Source: Clostridia bacterium
GTDB lineage: Bacteria; Bacillota; Clostridia; Christensenellales; Aristaeellaceae
DNA: 64,000 nt
Direction: 5' to 3'
Assembly: GCA_017521565.1 (NCBI GenBank)
Contig: JAFXCE010000144.1
Coordinates: forward strand, 1 to 64,000
A program made the translations under genes and the position numbers. Positions 8,285 through 20,757 of this stretch are shown piece after piece (position 1 is the stretch's first letter; each line of letters starts with the position of its first letter). Below the pieces are notes generated by a model. The model made no database searches and was not told the DNA's origin. It saw only the letters and a list, made by a program, of their open reading frames with translations.

Positions 8285-9121
8285 ATGCTGCATATCGGAT
8301 GTCACCTCTCCTGTGCGGGCGGCTATCTCGCCATGGGCAGGCAGGCGCTTGCCATTGGTGCGGATACGTTCCAGTTTTTTACCCGTAATCCGCGCGGGGG
8401 ATCGGTCAAGCCGTTTGACAAGGCGGACGCCGATGCACTGGGTGTGCTGATGCAGGAGAACAGCTTTGCGCCGGTACTGGCGCATGCACCATATACGCTT
8501 AACGCAGCGGCGGCGGATCCGCGTGTGCGTGCGTTTGCGTTCCGCACGATGCGCGAGGATCTTGAGCGCCTTTCGCATATTCCGGGTGCGATGCTCAATT
8601 TTCACCCAGGCAGCCATGTGAAGCAGGGGGAGGATGCCGGCATTCGTCTCATCAGCGAAATGCTTGACGAGGTGTATACGCCCGAACTGCCCACGACCGT
8701 GCTGCTGGAGACCATGGCGGGCAAGGGCAGCGAGGTGGGGCGGAGCTTTGAGGAGCTTCGCGCGATCATGGATGCGAGCCGGACCGGCGGCCGGCTGGGC
8801 GTATGCCTGGATACCTGCCATGTATACGACGGCGGATACGATATTGTGAATCATCTGGATGATGTACTGGAAGCGTTTGACCGGGTGATCGGGCTTGACC
8901 GCCTGAAAGCCATTCACATGAACGACAGCAAAAACCCCATGGGCAGCCATAAGGACAGGCATGAGAAGATCGGCGAGGGATTCATCGGGCTTGAAGCGAT
9001 GGTGCGGATCATCAACCATCCTGCGCTGCGCCATCTGCCGTTTTATCTGGAAACGCCCAACGAAATCGAGGGATATGCGCGGGAGATTGCGCTGCTGCGC
9101 GCGGCGTATCAGGGCGCATAA
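8285..9121 (+). CDS. nfo: Deoxyribonuclease IV (endonuclease IV), AP endonuclease
   Basis: TIM-barrel AP endonuclease 2 family. Zinc-ligand motifs are all present: FHPGSH, LLETMAG, CLDTCH, and HMNDSK followed by DRHEKIGEG. It cleaves the DNA backbone 5' of abasic sites in base-excision repair. ATG 8285 is seven bases after AGGAG and two bases past the upstream stop; the alternative ATG at 8279 is too close to the ribosome-binding site. Length 278 aa fits the family. Confidence 0.95.
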   Translation: MLHIGCHLSCAGGYLAMGRQALAIGADTFQFFTRNPRGGSVKPFDKADADALGVLMQENSFAPVLAHAPYTLNAAAADPRVRAFAFRTMREDLERLSHIPGAMLNFHPGSHVKQGEDAGIRLISEMLDEVYTPELPTTVLLETMAGKGSEVGRSFEELRAIMDASRTGGRLGVCLDTCHVYDGGYDIVNHLDDVLEAFDRVIGLDRLKAIHMNDSKNPMGSHKDRHEKIGEGFIGLEAMVRIINHPALRHLPFYLETPNEIEGYAREIALLRAAYQGA

Positions 9122-9141
9122 ACAAAAGGAGAAGAAATACC

Positions 9142-10056
9142 ATGAGCCATGAAATCAAAACCATCGGATTGATCGGTCTTGGCGCGGTCGGCGCGCTGTA
9201 TGCCGAGCGGCTGCTTTCGACCGGTGCGGATATCCGCGTGATCGTTGACGAGGCGCGCAAGGCGCGCTATGAGCGTGAGGGCGTACTGGTCAACGGGAAG
9301 CGAATCGACTACCCCTATGCGACGCCCGCGCAGGCTGAGGCGCTGGATCTGATCATCGTCGCCACGAAGCAGGGCGGCCTTGAGGCGGCGCTTGATACCA
9401 TCAGCGGTTTCGTCGGGGAAAACACGCTGCTGATTTCCCTGATCAATGGCGTGACCAGCGAGGGCGCAATGGCGGAGCGCTTCGGCGAAAAGAACGTGCT
9501 TTACGCCGTGGCGCAGGGCATGGATGCCGTCAAGGAGGGCAACAGCCTCGTGTATGAGCATCCGGGCATGATCGTGCTGGGCGAAAAGGAACCGGGTGAG
9601 GTATCCGGGCGCGTGATGGCGGTGGCGGATCACCTGATGGCGCACGGCGTGAAGGTTGTGCCGGTTAAGGACATGGTGCGCCGCCAGTGGGGCAAGCTGA
9701 TGCTCAACGTGGGTCTCAATCAGGCGTGCATGGTTTTTGCCTGCAACTACGAGGGTGTACAGCAGCCGGGCGAGGCGCGCGAGGTGATGCTCGGCGCGAT
9801 GCGCGAGGCCAAGACAATTGCAGGGCTGGAGGGGTATCCCATCAGCGAGACGGAATATATCGACTGGGTGAAGATGGCGGACGGGCTTGCGCCCTCGGGC
9901 TGCCCGAGCATGCGTCAGGACGGCGCGGCAAAGCGCAGGAGCGAGGTTGAGCTCTTTGCCGGCACGATGGTGCGCCTTGGTAAAAAGCACGGCGTGCCGG
10001 TGCCGGTCAACGAATGGCTCTATCAGCGCGTCAGAGAGATCGAGGCAGCGTACTGA
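9142..10056 (+). CDS. panE: Ketopantoate reductase family protein (PanE/ApbA)
   Basis: An N-terminal Rossmann motif GLIGLGAVG (residues 9-17) binds NADPH; the C-terminal helical domain contains the conserved Lys in RRQWGKLMLNVGLNQ. The family reduces 2-dehydropantoate to pantoate for coenzyme A synthesis. Many paralogues with other substrates exist and no other pan gene is nearby, so the specific reaction is less certain than the family. The start follows AAAAGGAGAAG. It is probably the last gene of the operon, as a strong terminator follows. Confidence 0.85.
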   Translation: MSHEIKTIGLIGLGAVGALYAERLLSTGADIRVIVDEARKARYEREGVLVNGKRIDYPYATPAQAEALDLIIVATKQGGLEAALDTISGFVGENTLLISLINGVTSEGAMAERFGEKNVLYAVAQGMDAVKEGNSLVYEHPGMIVLGEKEPGEVSGRVMAVADHLMAHGVKVVPVKDMVRRQWGKLMLNVGLNQACMVFACNYEGVQQPGEAREVMLGAMREAKTIAGLEGYPISETEYIDWVKMADGLAPSGCPSMRQDGAAKRRSEVELFAGTMVRLGKKHGVPVPVNEWLYQRVREIEAAY

Positions 10057-10072
10057 GCCGGATAAGGCAATA

Positions 10073-10113
10073 AAAAGCGGATGTATCCGAAGGAACCGGA
10101 TGCATCCGTTTTT
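10073..10113. terminator. Rho-independent terminator, bidirectional
   Basis: Stem CGGATGTATCCG / CGGATGCATCCG (10078-10089 and 10097-10108), flanked by A5 and T5 runs. It serves the convergent panE-like and asparaginase genes. Confidence 0.9.
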
Positions 10114-10173
10114 CTATGATGGATATGAAATCGGGAAGAAAATGCCGGGCACGTTCGTTTTATGGATAACCGC

Positions 10174-11175
10174 TCATTCAAAGCGAAGCAGGTCATGCGC
10201 GACGGGCGTATAAAAGAGCTGAGAGAGCGTATTCAGATCCCGCGTCTGCGAGAGAATCCACATCAGCTTGGTCACGACAGATTCGACGGTCATCGTGTGC
10301 GCCTGCAGGACGCCGGGGATGGACGCGGCGCGCGCGCCGACCTGATAGACGCCCAGATCGCTGCCCTCGTGCGGCACCTGTGTGGTGATGACGATGGGCT
10401 TGCCCTGTGCGCTCCATGCGTGCACGGCGGCGAGAAAATCCTCCTGCTCGTAGCAGGGAAGACCGCCCACGCCGAAGCTCTCGATGACCAGCGCATCGTA
10501 ATGCGGCAGGAGCAGGTGGAGCACATCCGGGTTCATGCCGGGAATCAGGCGCAGAACAAACACGCGCGAATCCAGCTTGTCGTAAAACGCTGGCAGGCCG
10601 GTCGGCTTTTCGCGGCGGATGTAGTGCAGGATGCGTCCGTCGCGCAGCAGCGCCAATTCTGGATAGTCGATCGAGGAGAAGGCGTTCATTGATTTCGTGC
10701 GCATCTTGCGGGCGCGCGTACCGCTGATGACGCGCCCGTCGAACACGAGCATCACGCCGAAAAGGGCGTCATCCTGCGCGGCAAGGAAAGCATCGAAGAG
10801 ATTGCGCCGCGCGTCGGTTTCCTGATCGTAGATGGATTTCTGGGAACCGGTGAGCACGATAGGCTTGACGCTGTTTTGAATGAGATAGGACAGCGCGCTG
10901 GCTGTATAGGCCATGGTGTCTGTGCCATGGGTGATGACAAATCCGTCGTAGCGGAAATAGTTCTCCTTGACGCAGGCCGCGATGGCCAGCCAGTTGTCCG
11001 GGGACATGTTGGTGGAGTCGATATTCAGCAGCTGCAGGGCGTCGATATGGCAAAGCTCCGCCAGCGACGGCACACAGGAGAGGATATCCTCCGCGCACAG
11101 TTGGGGGGCAAGGCCGTCCTCCGTCGGGCGGCTGGCAATGGTGCCTCCGGTGGCGATGAGCAGGATATTTTTCAT
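10174..11175 (-). CDS. ansA: L-asparaginase (type I/II family)
   Basis: Both catalytic motifs are present: ATGGTIAS (Thr at residue 9 or 12) and HGTDTMAYTASAL. It hydrolyses L-asparagine to aspartate and ammonia. There is no signal peptide, so it is cytoplasmic, as in AnsA. The start is the ATG at 11175, immediately before KNILLIATGG; extension further upstream would add 46 unrelated residues and run through the promoter region. GAAAGG lies ten bases upstream. A minus-strand TATAAT occurs about 35-40 bases upstream of the start. Confidence 0.92.
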   Translation of the reverse strand: MKNILLIATGGTIASRPTEDGLAPQLCAEDILSCVPSLAELCHIDALQLLNIDSTNMSPDNWLAIAACVKENYFRYDGFVITHGTDTMAYTASALSYLIQNSVKPIVLTGSQKSIYDQETDARRNLFDAFLAAQDDALFGVMLVFDGRVISGTRARKMRTKSMNAFSSIDYPELALLRDGRILHYIRREKPTGLPAFYDKLDSRVFVLRLIPGMNPDVLHLLLPHYDALVIESFGVGGLPCYEQEDFLAAVHAWSAQGKPIVITTQVPHEGSDLGVYQVGARAASIPGVLQAHTMTVESVVTKLMWILSQTRDLNTLSQLFYTPVAHDLLRFE

Positions 11176-11369
11176 GGAAATCAAACCTTTCCGATCAGCG
11201 ATCAACTCTATTATAGCACGGCAGAACTGCGTCAGAAAGAAGAACTTTGACGAAATGGACGGATGATGGTATAATGAGCAGACGGCTGGGCCGTAAAGGG
11301 AATGAGAAAGCATACAAAAGACTGAATCATATTAAGGATGTATAGAAGGAAAAACAAGGAGGAATCATC

Positions 11370-11882
11370 ATGAAAAAAGCATTTTTTGCGCTGCTGGCTT
11401 TGGCGCTGCTGCTGCCGGCCGCTGCGCTTGGCGATGGGCCGGTGCTGCTGGTTCATCTGCCGCAGGATGCGCAGATGGTGGAGAATATTGCGTTTGATGA
11501 CGGAGATTTTATCCAGACCTATCAGCTCAGCGGCGGCGCGAATGTGCAGCTTCTGCGCTATCAGGCGTTTGATATGACGATTGACGATCTGGTGGCCAGC
11601 GAATGGACGGGCTGCACGGATGTACGCAATCTCGCCGTGGAGCAGATCGGCGGTTATCCGGCGGCGGGCCTGCGCCTCGCTTATGAGGAAGCCGGGCAGG
11701 AGGCGCTGGATGTGACGCTCCTGAGCGTCGAGGCGGCGGGCAGCACGCTGGTGTATGAAGCGGTGTTCCCGCAGGCGCTGGGCAGCGGACAGATTGAAGC
11801 GACCGTACAGGCGATGATCGATTCGATGAACGTGATCTTCGAAGGTGAGACGCCTGTAGACGAAAATGCTGAGGTTGGCTAA
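11370..11882 (+). CDS. Secreted protein of unknown function
   Basis: A clear signal peptide (MKKAFFALLALALLLPAAALG, cleavage about residue 20) precedes a 150-residue domain with no motif I recognise. The domain alternates beta-type segments with DMTIDDLVASEW and a Val/Ile-rich C-terminus. It is Ala/Gly-rich, acidic and Cys-poor, which fits an extracellular protein. A TATAAT near 11270 and a GGAGG ribosome-binding site support expression as a single gene, closed by a strong terminator. Confidence 0.75.
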   Translation: MKKAFFALLALALLLPAAALGDGPVLLVHLPQDAQMVENIAFDDGDFIQTYQLSGGANVQLLRYQAFDMTIDDLVASEWTGCTDVRNLAVEQIGGYPAAGLRLAYEEAGQEALDVTLLSVEAAGSTLVYEAVFPQALGSGQIEATVQAMIDSMNVIFEGETPVDENAEVG

Positions 11883-11896
11883 ATCGGCTGAATATG

Positions 11897-11928
11897 AAAA
11901 AGCCTTCTCCATAAGGGGAAGGCTTTTT
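11897..11928. terminator. Bidirectional terminator between the secreted-protein gene and murC
   Basis: Stem AAAAAGCCTTCTCC / GGGGAAGGCTTTTT with a four-base loop. It ends both convergent genes. Confidence 0.9.
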
Positions 11929-11936
11929 GTGTAGGA

Positions 11937-13331
11937 TCAGAATGTGAACGTATCGCCGTGCTTTTGGATCTGTGCGTTGAGCAGGTGGATATCGCCGCAG
12001 GACATGGTGATCACCAGATCGCCGTCCTGCCAGTTTTCGCGCAGGTACTTTTCAGCATCGTCAAATGTGGGTGTATAGACCACGGCATGGCCGGTCTTGG
12101 CGATGGCGTCCACAAGCATGGTCGCGTGGATATCGCCTGGGTCTTTTTCGCGTGCGGCGAAGATATCCGTGATGAGAATCTCATCCGCGATATCGCAGCA
12201 GTGAATGTAATCCTTGAACAGCGTCTTGACGCGGGAATATGTGTGCGGCTGCATGACGGCGAACAGACGCTTGTGCGGCTGGCAGCTGGCGTTTTCCAGT
12301 GCGTTCTGCATTTCGGCGGGATTGTGGCCGTAGTCGGTGTAGAGCTTCACGCCGCATACGGTGCCTGTGTATTCAAAGCGGCGATGCGGCGCGGCAAAGG
12401 CGCTCATGGACTTGGCGACAACCTCCGCGCTTACGCCGACCTCAGCACAGGCGGCCATGGTGGCAAGGGCATGCATGACATTGAACTCGCCCGGAACCTG
12501 CAGCTGAACATGCGCAAGCGGCTTGCCCTCAAACGCGAAATCAAAGCCCGCGCAGCCGGTCTCGTTGTACGCAAGATTCATCGGCCGCCACTGACAGCTT
12601 TCGCCCATGCCATAGGTAACGGTTTTGACACTGACGCGCTCGAGCGCGCGCACGACGCAGGGATCGTCGCCATTGCCGATGCACACGCCATCCTGCGGGA
12701 GCAGGGCGAAGAAACGGTCAAACGCATGGCAGATGTCGTCAAGATCGCGGTAAAAATCAAGATGATCCTCTTCGATGTTGGTGACCACGGCGATGGAGGG
12801 ATGGAACTGCAGGAAGCTGGCGTTGAACTCGCAGGCTTCCACCACGAACGTCTCATGTCCGCCTACGCGCGTGCTGCCGCCGATATAATCGAGCTGACCG
12901 CCGATGTGAACGGTCGGGTCGAGGCCGGCGTCCAGCAGCACCTCGGCGATCATGGAGGTGGTGGTCGTCTTGCCGTGCGTGCCGCAGACGTTGATGGCGT
13001 GGTTATAGCCCTCCATCAGCTGGCCGAGCAGCGTAGCGCGTTCCATCTGGGGGATATGGAGGCGCGCGGCCTCGGCGCGCTCAGGGTTTTCCGCGCTGAT
13101 GGCAGCGGAGTAGATGACAAGATCTGCGCCATGGACGTTTTCTGCGTGATGACCGATGTGAACCTCGATGCCCTGCTCCTGAAGGGCACGGGTGGCATAA
13201 GAGCTTGCGGAATCGGAGCCGGTAACGGTCAGTCCGGCTTTTTTGAGCATGCCGGCAAGGCCGCTCATGGAGCTGCCGCCGATGCCGATCATGTGCGCCC
13301 GCTTGCCTTGATAATCCTGAATATGCGGCAT
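11937..13331 (-). CDS. murC: UDP-N-acetylmuramate--L-alanine ligase
   Basis: Mur ligase with all three domains: N-terminal UDP-binding HMIGIGGSSMSGLA, central ATP-binding GTHGKTTTTSM and NIEEDHLD, and C-terminal DYGHNPAE. It adds L-Ala to UDP-MurNAc in the cytoplasm, the first amino acid step of the peptidoglycan stem. The start is the ATG at 13331, six bases after AAGGAGG; an ATG five codons earlier actually overlaps that ribosome-binding site. Divergent from purR, as in several Clostridia. Confidence 0.95.
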   Translation of the reverse strand: MPHIQDYQGKRAHMIGIGGSSMSGLAGMLKKAGLTVTGSDSASSYATRALQEQGIEVHIGHHAENVHGADLVIYSAAISAENPERAEAARLHIPQMERATLLGQLMEGYNHAINVCGTHGKTTTTSMIAEVLLDAGLDPTVHIGGQLDYIGGSTRVGGHETFVVEACEFNASFLQFHPSIAVVTNIEEDHLDFYRDLDDICHAFDRFFALLPQDGVCIGNGDDPCVVRALERVSVKTVTYGMGESCQWRPMNLAYNETGCAGFDFAFEGKPLAHVQLQVPGEFNVMHALATMAACAEVGVSAEVVAKSMSAFAAPHRRFEYTGTVCGVKLYTDYGHNPAEMQNALENASCQPHKRLFAVMQPHTYSRVKTLFKDYIHCCDIADEILITDIFAAREKDPGDIHATMLVDAIAKTGHAVVYTPTFDDAEKYLRENWQDGDLVITMSCGDIHLLNAQIQKHGDTFTF

Positions 13332-13508
13332 AATTGCCTCCTTCATGCACGGAAGATTCCGCGCCTTGATCCTTTGTGAAAGTATTATACGCTAAAGCAG
13401 CGCGGACAATCAACTGCAAAACGAAAAAAAGGAAGCTGCATGCTGCGCAGAAGGAGAAAAACTGAAGAAAAACCCCTTATAGGGCTGGACGATTCGAGAA
13501 AGCTGAAT

Positions 13509-13539
13509 TATAATAGAAACCTGAAAGCCGAACATTCGG
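13509..13539 (+). promoter_or_regulatory. purR promoter -10 and palindromic PurBox operator
   Basis: TATAAT at 13509-13514 is followed by CCGAACATTCGG (13528-13539). The segment 13524-13536 matches the Bacillota PurBox AWWWCCGAACWWT with one mismatch. The palindrome sits just past the expected start of transcription, where bound PurR would block purR itself. Autoregulation is known in relatives; here it is inferred. Confidence 0.6.
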
Positions 13540-13575
13540 AAAACGGATCGATATCATGAAAATGGAGGACTGACC

Positions 13576-14418
13576 ATGGACCGCATTCGCCGCAACGAGC
13601 GCCTTGCCGCTATGACGAGGATTCTGGTGGAATCCCCGAATAAAATCTTTACGCTGGGTACATTCTGTGAGATGTTTGGCGCGGCGAAATCGACGCTGAG
13701 CGAGGATATCGATATCCTTCGCGGTGTGTTTGCGCAGTTCCATCTGGGTCAGCTGGACACCGTGACCGGCGCAGCCGGCGGCGTGCGCTTTCGTCCTGTG
13801 CTTTCGCCGGAGGATGCGCTGGTATCGGTCAAGGATCTGGCGCAGATGCTGGCGGCGCCCGGGCGCGTGCTGCCTGGCGGGTTTATCTACATGGCGGATA
13901 TCCTCGCCAGACCGGACATCATGGAGAAGATGGGCACGATCATTGCTTCCCATTTTTACCGCAGCGAGCCGGATATCATCCTGACGATGGAGACTAAGGG
14001 GATACCGATCGCACTGATGACGGCGAAGGCGATGGGCGTGCCGATGGTGATTGTGCGCAGGGATTCCAAGGTCTACGAGGGCCCGGCGGTGAATATCAAT
14101 TATCTGTCGGGGTCCGGCGGCCGTGTGGAGACGATGAGCCTCTCCCGCCGCGCGGTCAAGGAAGGACAGCGTGCGCTGATCGTGGATGATTTCATGCGCG
14201 CAGGCGGCACGATTCGCGGCATGGTCGACATGATGCGCGAATTCGCAGTGACCGTCGTGGGCGTCTGCGTGCTGGCAAGCACACAGGAGCCGACCAAGAA
14301 GCGGCTGGAGGGCGTCAAGTCCCTGCTGGTGATGGACGGCGTCGACGATGCAACCGGCACCGCGATCGTAAGGCCTGCGCCGTGGCTGCAGCAGGCGGTC
14401 GAAAAGGGCAGGCTGTAA
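13576..14418 (+). CDS. purR: Purine operon repressor PurR
   Basis: A winged-helix N-terminal domain (residues 1-72, with FCEMFGAAKSTLSEDI) is joined to a phosphoribosyltransferase-type effector domain. The PRPP-binding loop is ALIVDDFMRAGGTIRGM. In relatives PRPP relieves DNA binding, so purine genes are repressed when adenine nucleotides are high. The start follows GGAGGAC. A PurBox lies in its promoter and a perfect PurBox just after its stop. Length 280 aa is typical. Confidence 0.95.
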   Translation: MDRIRRNERLAAMTRILVESPNKIFTLGTFCEMFGAAKSTLSEDIDILRGVFAQFHLGQLDTVTGAAGGVRFRPVLSPEDALVSVKDLAQMLAAPGRVLPGGFIYMADILARPDIMEKMGTIIASHFYRSEPDIILTMETKGIPIALMTAKAMGVPMVIVRRDSKVYEGPAVNINYLSGSGGRVETMSLSRRAVKEGQRALIVDDFMRAGGTIRGMVDMMREFAVTVVGVCVLASTQEPTKKRLEGVKSLLVMDGVDDATGTAIVRPAPWLQQAVEKGRL

Positions 14419-14431
14419 AAAACCGAACAAT
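14419..14431 (+). promoter_or_regulatory. PurBox-like site directly after purR
   Basis: AAAACCGAACAAT matches the PurBox consensus AWWWCCGAACWWT at every position. It lies between the purR stop and pth. No second inverted PurBox was seen, so function is uncertain. Confidence 0.45.
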
Positions 14432-14511
14432 TGATGACATTTCAGCGGGAGCGCCCTTGGCGGTGTTCCCGCATATGGCGTTTAACCTGATTTTAAGGAG
14501 AAGCAAGAGAT

Positions 14512-15087
14512 ATGCATATCATTATCGGCCTGGGCAATCCGGGCAGGGAATACCACAGGACGAGACATAACGTAGGATTTGACGTGATCGACGTGCTCAG
14601 CGAGAAGCTGAACATCCAGCTGACCAAGAATGCCATGCATGGCCTGATCGGAGAAGGCTTCGTCGGCGGAGAAAAAGTGATCCTTGTCAAGCCGCAGACG
14701 TATATGAACCTCTCCGGTCAGTGCGTGACGGAGCTTGTTTCCTGGTACAAGCCGGAAATGGACCATGTGCTGGTTGTCTTTGACGACATCGACCTGCCGT
14801 TGGGCAAGCTGCGCCTGCGCAAGGACGGAAGCGCGGGTACGCACAACGGGATGCGCTCAATCATCGGCCTCCTCGGCAGGCAGGATTTTCCGCGCCTGCG
14901 CGTGGGCGTGGGCAAGAAGCCGGAGGGCTGGGAGCTGGCCAACTGGGTGCTGTCGCACTATGCGACCGAGGAAGAACGCAAGATCCAGTTCGACGCGTTC
15001 CTGCTTGCGGCGGATACGGTGATCGACTGGATCAAAAACGGCTGGGACAGCGCAATGCGCACGGCCAATGCGCCGAAGAAAGGATAA
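14512..15087 (+). CDS. pth: Peptidyl-tRNA hydrolase
   Basis: Conserved motifs GLGNPGREYHRTRHNVGFDVID (Asn10 and catalytic His20 region), VKPQTYMNLSG and VVFDDIDLPLGKLRLR, then GTHNGMRSI. It cleaves peptidyl-tRNA released during stalled translation. The start follows AAGGAGAAG. Stop and next start are three bases apart, the usual pth-mfd pair of Bacillota. Length 191 aa is typical. Confidence 0.96.
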   Translation: MHIIIGLGNPGREYHRTRHNVGFDVIDVLSEKLNIQLTKNAMHGLIGEGFVGGEKVILVKPQTYMNLSGQCVTELVSWYKPEMDHVLVVFDDIDLPLGKLRLRKDGSAGTHNGMRSIIGLLGRQDFPRLRVGVGKKPEGWELANWVLSHYATEEERKIQFDAFLLAADTVIDWIKNGWDSAMRTANAPKKG

Positions 15088-15090
15088 GGG

Positions 15091-18699
<3,609 letters not shown>

Positions 18700-18711
18700 T
18701 CAAATTGGGGC

Positions 18712-18740
18712 TTGCTTTTTGAGATGAAATCGTGTAGAAT
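18712..18740 (+). promoter_or_regulatory. Sigma-A promoter for SRP RNA
   Basis: TTGCTT (18712-18717), 17-base spacer, TAGAAT (18735-18740), placing the start of transcription near 18746. Confidence 0.7.
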
Positions 18741-18745
18741 GGTCA

Positions 18746-18860
18746 GGTAGAGTGTGATGACGGATGGAACTCATGCAATGCGAGGGTGTGAACCATGTCA
18801 GGGCCGGAAGGCAGCAGCATTAAGCATTGTATCGTGTGTGCCGTGGGAATTTTCTGCCCC
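18746..18860 (+). ncRNA. ffs: Signal recognition particle RNA (small bacterial type)
   Basis: The conserved domain IV core GAACCATGTCAGGGCCGG then AAGGCAGCAG is unmistakable. The ends pair: GGTAGAG (18746-18752) with TTCTGCC (18852-18858). The size (about 115 nt) matches the short 4.5S type without the long Alu domain of Bacillus scRNA. The RNA binds Ffh and targets membrane proteins. Ends are approximate. Confidence 0.9.
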
Positions 18861-18886
18861 GAGCATTCTACGCTTATAGCGATTTC

Positions 18887-18914
18887 AGCGCCGGAGGATT
18901 CCGGCGCTTTTTCT
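18887..18914 (+). terminator. Terminator after SRP RNA
   Basis: Stem AGCGCCGG / CCGGCGCT (18887-18894, 18901-18908) followed by T5. Confidence 0.9.
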
Positions 18915-19015
18915 ATGGATGGTTTATCGTGGGTCAGTGGAAGAAGGGCATAAAATGTGTTATAATTTCTGACTGTCGAAATACACGGTCAGATGATTTC
19001 CCGGAGGGATGCAGA

Positions 19016-19858
19016 GTGAAAGTCGGTTTGGTGCTTGAGGGCGGCGCAATGCGCGGCATGTATACGGCAGGTGTGATTGACAGCTTTCTTGATCATGAGC
19101 TCCATGTGGATGGCATTATCGGCGTATCGGCCGGCGCGTGCTTCGGGTGCAATCTGTTTTCAAGGCAGCGGGGCAGGGTACTGCGGTATAATACGCGCTT
19201 CATGCGCGACCCGCGCAATGTCAGCCTCCGCTCGCTGATTACCACAGGCGACATCGTCAACCGGGAATTTGCGTATTACGTCATTCCTACGCAGTATGAC
19301 ATTTTTGATGAGGAAGCGTTTGAGGCGCATGGCGGTGCGTACTGGGTGGTCGTCACCAATGTGGAGACGGGAGAGGCGGAGTATATGCAGATGCACAATC
19401 TGCTTCGCGACATCGAGATGATGCGCGCCAGCGCATCCATGCCGTTCTGCTCAAGGATGGTGGATCTTGACGGAAAGAAGTACCTTGACGGCGGCATCGC
19501 AGACAGTATTCCCGTGCGACAGGCGCTTAAAATGGGCTTTGACAAGGTGATCGTTGTGCTGACCCAGCCGCTTTCCTACCGGAAAGAGCCGATGAACAGG
19601 CATCTCATCCGGGCGTTTTACAGAAAATATCCGAATCTCTGCCGCACGCTGGAGGAGCGTCATGACCGCTACAACGCGCAGGTCGAGGAAGTCGTCCGCC
19701 TTGAAAAAGAAGGGAAGATCTTCGTCATTCGCCCGGATGAGGCGCTTGATATCAAGCGGCTTGAAAAGAACCCGGACGTACTTGCGCGCGTGCATGGCAT
19801 CGGCCTTGCCGACGGAGAAAAGACCATGGCGGCGCTCAAAGAATACCTTGCGCGATAA
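19016..19858 (+). CDS. Patatin-like phospholipase family protein
   Basis: Glycine-rich oxyanion motif LVLEGGAMRGMYTAGV, nucleophile elbow GVSAGA (G-x-S-x-G type) and the catalytic Asp in YLDGGIADSIPV. These form the Ser-Asp dyad of patatins, which hydrolyse acyl esters of lipids. It most resembles the bacterial YjjU/RssA-like clade, whose substrates are unsettled. The start is GTG 19016, seven bases after GGAGGG; no ATG fits. TATAAT at 18961-18966 is a plausible -10. Single gene with a terminator after it. Confidence 0.88.
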   Translation: MKVGLVLEGGAMRGMYTAGVIDSFLDHELHVDGIIGVSAGACFGCNLFSRQRGRVLRYNTRFMRDPRNVSLRSLITTGDIVNREFAYYVIPTQYDIFDEEAFEAHGGAYWVVVTNVETGEAEYMQMHNLLRDIEMMRASASMPFCSRMVDLDGKKYLDGGIADSIPVRQALKMGFDKVIVVLTQPLSYRKEPMNRHLIRAFYRKYPNLCRTLEERHDRYNAQVEEVVRLEKEGKIFVIRPDEALDIKRLEKNPDVLARVHGIGLADGEKTMAALKEYLAR

Positions 19859-19868
19859 ACGGCATATC

Positions 19869-19903
19869 AAAAACCTCCCGGATGATTCGTCCGGGAGGTT
19901 TTG
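19869..19903. terminator. Terminator after the patatin-like gene
   Basis: Stem AAAACCTCCCGGA / TCCGGGAGGTTTT with a short loop; it can act on both strands. Confidence 0.9.
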
Positions 19904-19949
19904 TCATGGCAATGAATCAATTCCTATGCGGATAGGGAAAAGGCATGTG

Positions 19950-20279
19950 CTATTTAAGCGTTTCTGCGAAGATCTGTTTGAGTACGTAGGCGGGGATCGT
20001 CTGCTTGAGAAACACTTGCAGCATGCCCTTTGGCGTGATTTTATAGCCGGTTAACGCGTCTTTGTGCGCGGATATTGCCCTTGCTTCGATGTTAATATGG
20101 TCTTTGAACGGAATAAGCCTTACAAAAGACTCGCCGACAGAATAGCTTGGCAATTTAGCCCATAGCGTTTCCTTGGGTTCAGGCGATACGCTGTCAAAAA
20201 TCAGCGCTCTCAATTCGCAGAATAGACGGACAATTTCATCCGGGTATCGATTTACGTATTCCTTCACCTGCTCAGTCAT
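19950..20279 (-). CDS. DUF1801/YdhG-like domain protein
   Basis: A 109-aa cytoplasmic protein with the YdhG/DUF1801 pattern: helical start EQVKEYVNRYPDEIVRLFCELR, LWAKLPSYSV, then VRLIPFKDHINIEA and the C-terminal GYKITPKGMLQVFLKQTIP. This small fold is related to frataxin-like/iron chaperone proteins, but its function is not established. It is followed upstream on the same strand by the C_GCAxxG_C_C protein, with a 34-base gap. Confidence 0.75.
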   Translation of the reverse strand: MTEQVKEYVNRYPDEIVRLFCELRALIFDSVSPEPKETLWAKLPSYSVGESFVRLIPFKDHINIEARAISAHKDALTGYKITPKGMLQVFLKQTIPAYVLKQIFAETLK

Positions 20280-20313
20280 TTCGGCATCTCCTCAGGTTCA
20301 TGCTGCGTGGCTG

Positions 20314-20757
20314 TTATTCTTGCGTTTCCATCTCATCCAGCAGCCTTGCCGCCGTCTCCACGAACATGACGCACGGGCGCACCTTGTAATACTCCGCCGT
20401 GCGCGCGCTGGGATCTTTTTTCAGCTCGCCAAGATGCGCAAGCAGCTCCCGGCAGACGATGGTGCTGTGCTCCTGCTTGAAGGCTTCGATCAGGCTGCGC
20501 ACGCGGGCATAGTGCACGGTCTTGATATCCAGATTGCCGACCTCGCTGTAGCCCCACTTGAGCCCCGCGACCATCAGCATACCGGAAACCGCCCCGCAGG
20601 TTTCGCGCATGCCGCCCATGCCGCCGCCGAAGGAGGAGGCGAGTTTCAGGGCGGCATCCTGATCGATGCCGAAGTCCTCGGCAAAGGCGGCAAACACAGC
20701 CTGTGAGCAGGAGCAGCCGGAGAGAAAGAGATCGCGTGCTTTTTGTGCGTGGTTCAT
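20314..20757 (-). CDS. C_GCAxxG_C_C family probable redox protein
   Basis: The family motif is visible: Cys residues in SGCSCSQAVF, a Gly-rich FGGGMGGMRETCGAVSG, and a third Cys in IVCRELL with another in VRPCVMF. These conserved cysteines suggest metal or redox cofactor binding; the biochemical role of the family is unknown. 147 aa, no signal peptide. GGAGGATACC upstream on the minus strand is the ribosome-binding site. Confidence 0.88.
   Translation of the reverse strand: MNHAQKARDLFLSGCSCSQAVFAAFAEDFGIDQDAALKLASSFGGGMGGMRETCGAVSGMLMVAGLKWGYSEVGNLDIKTVHYARVRSLIEAFKQEHSTIVCRELLAHLGELKKDPSARTAEYYKVRPCVMFVETAARLLDEMETQE

Noticed and set aside
18734-18871. GTAGAATG/CATTCTAC pairing as the closing stem of SRP RNA
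   Set aside because: The left arm overlaps the -10 of the promoter; the GGTAGAG/TTCTGCC pairing starts at the expected transcription start and fits better.
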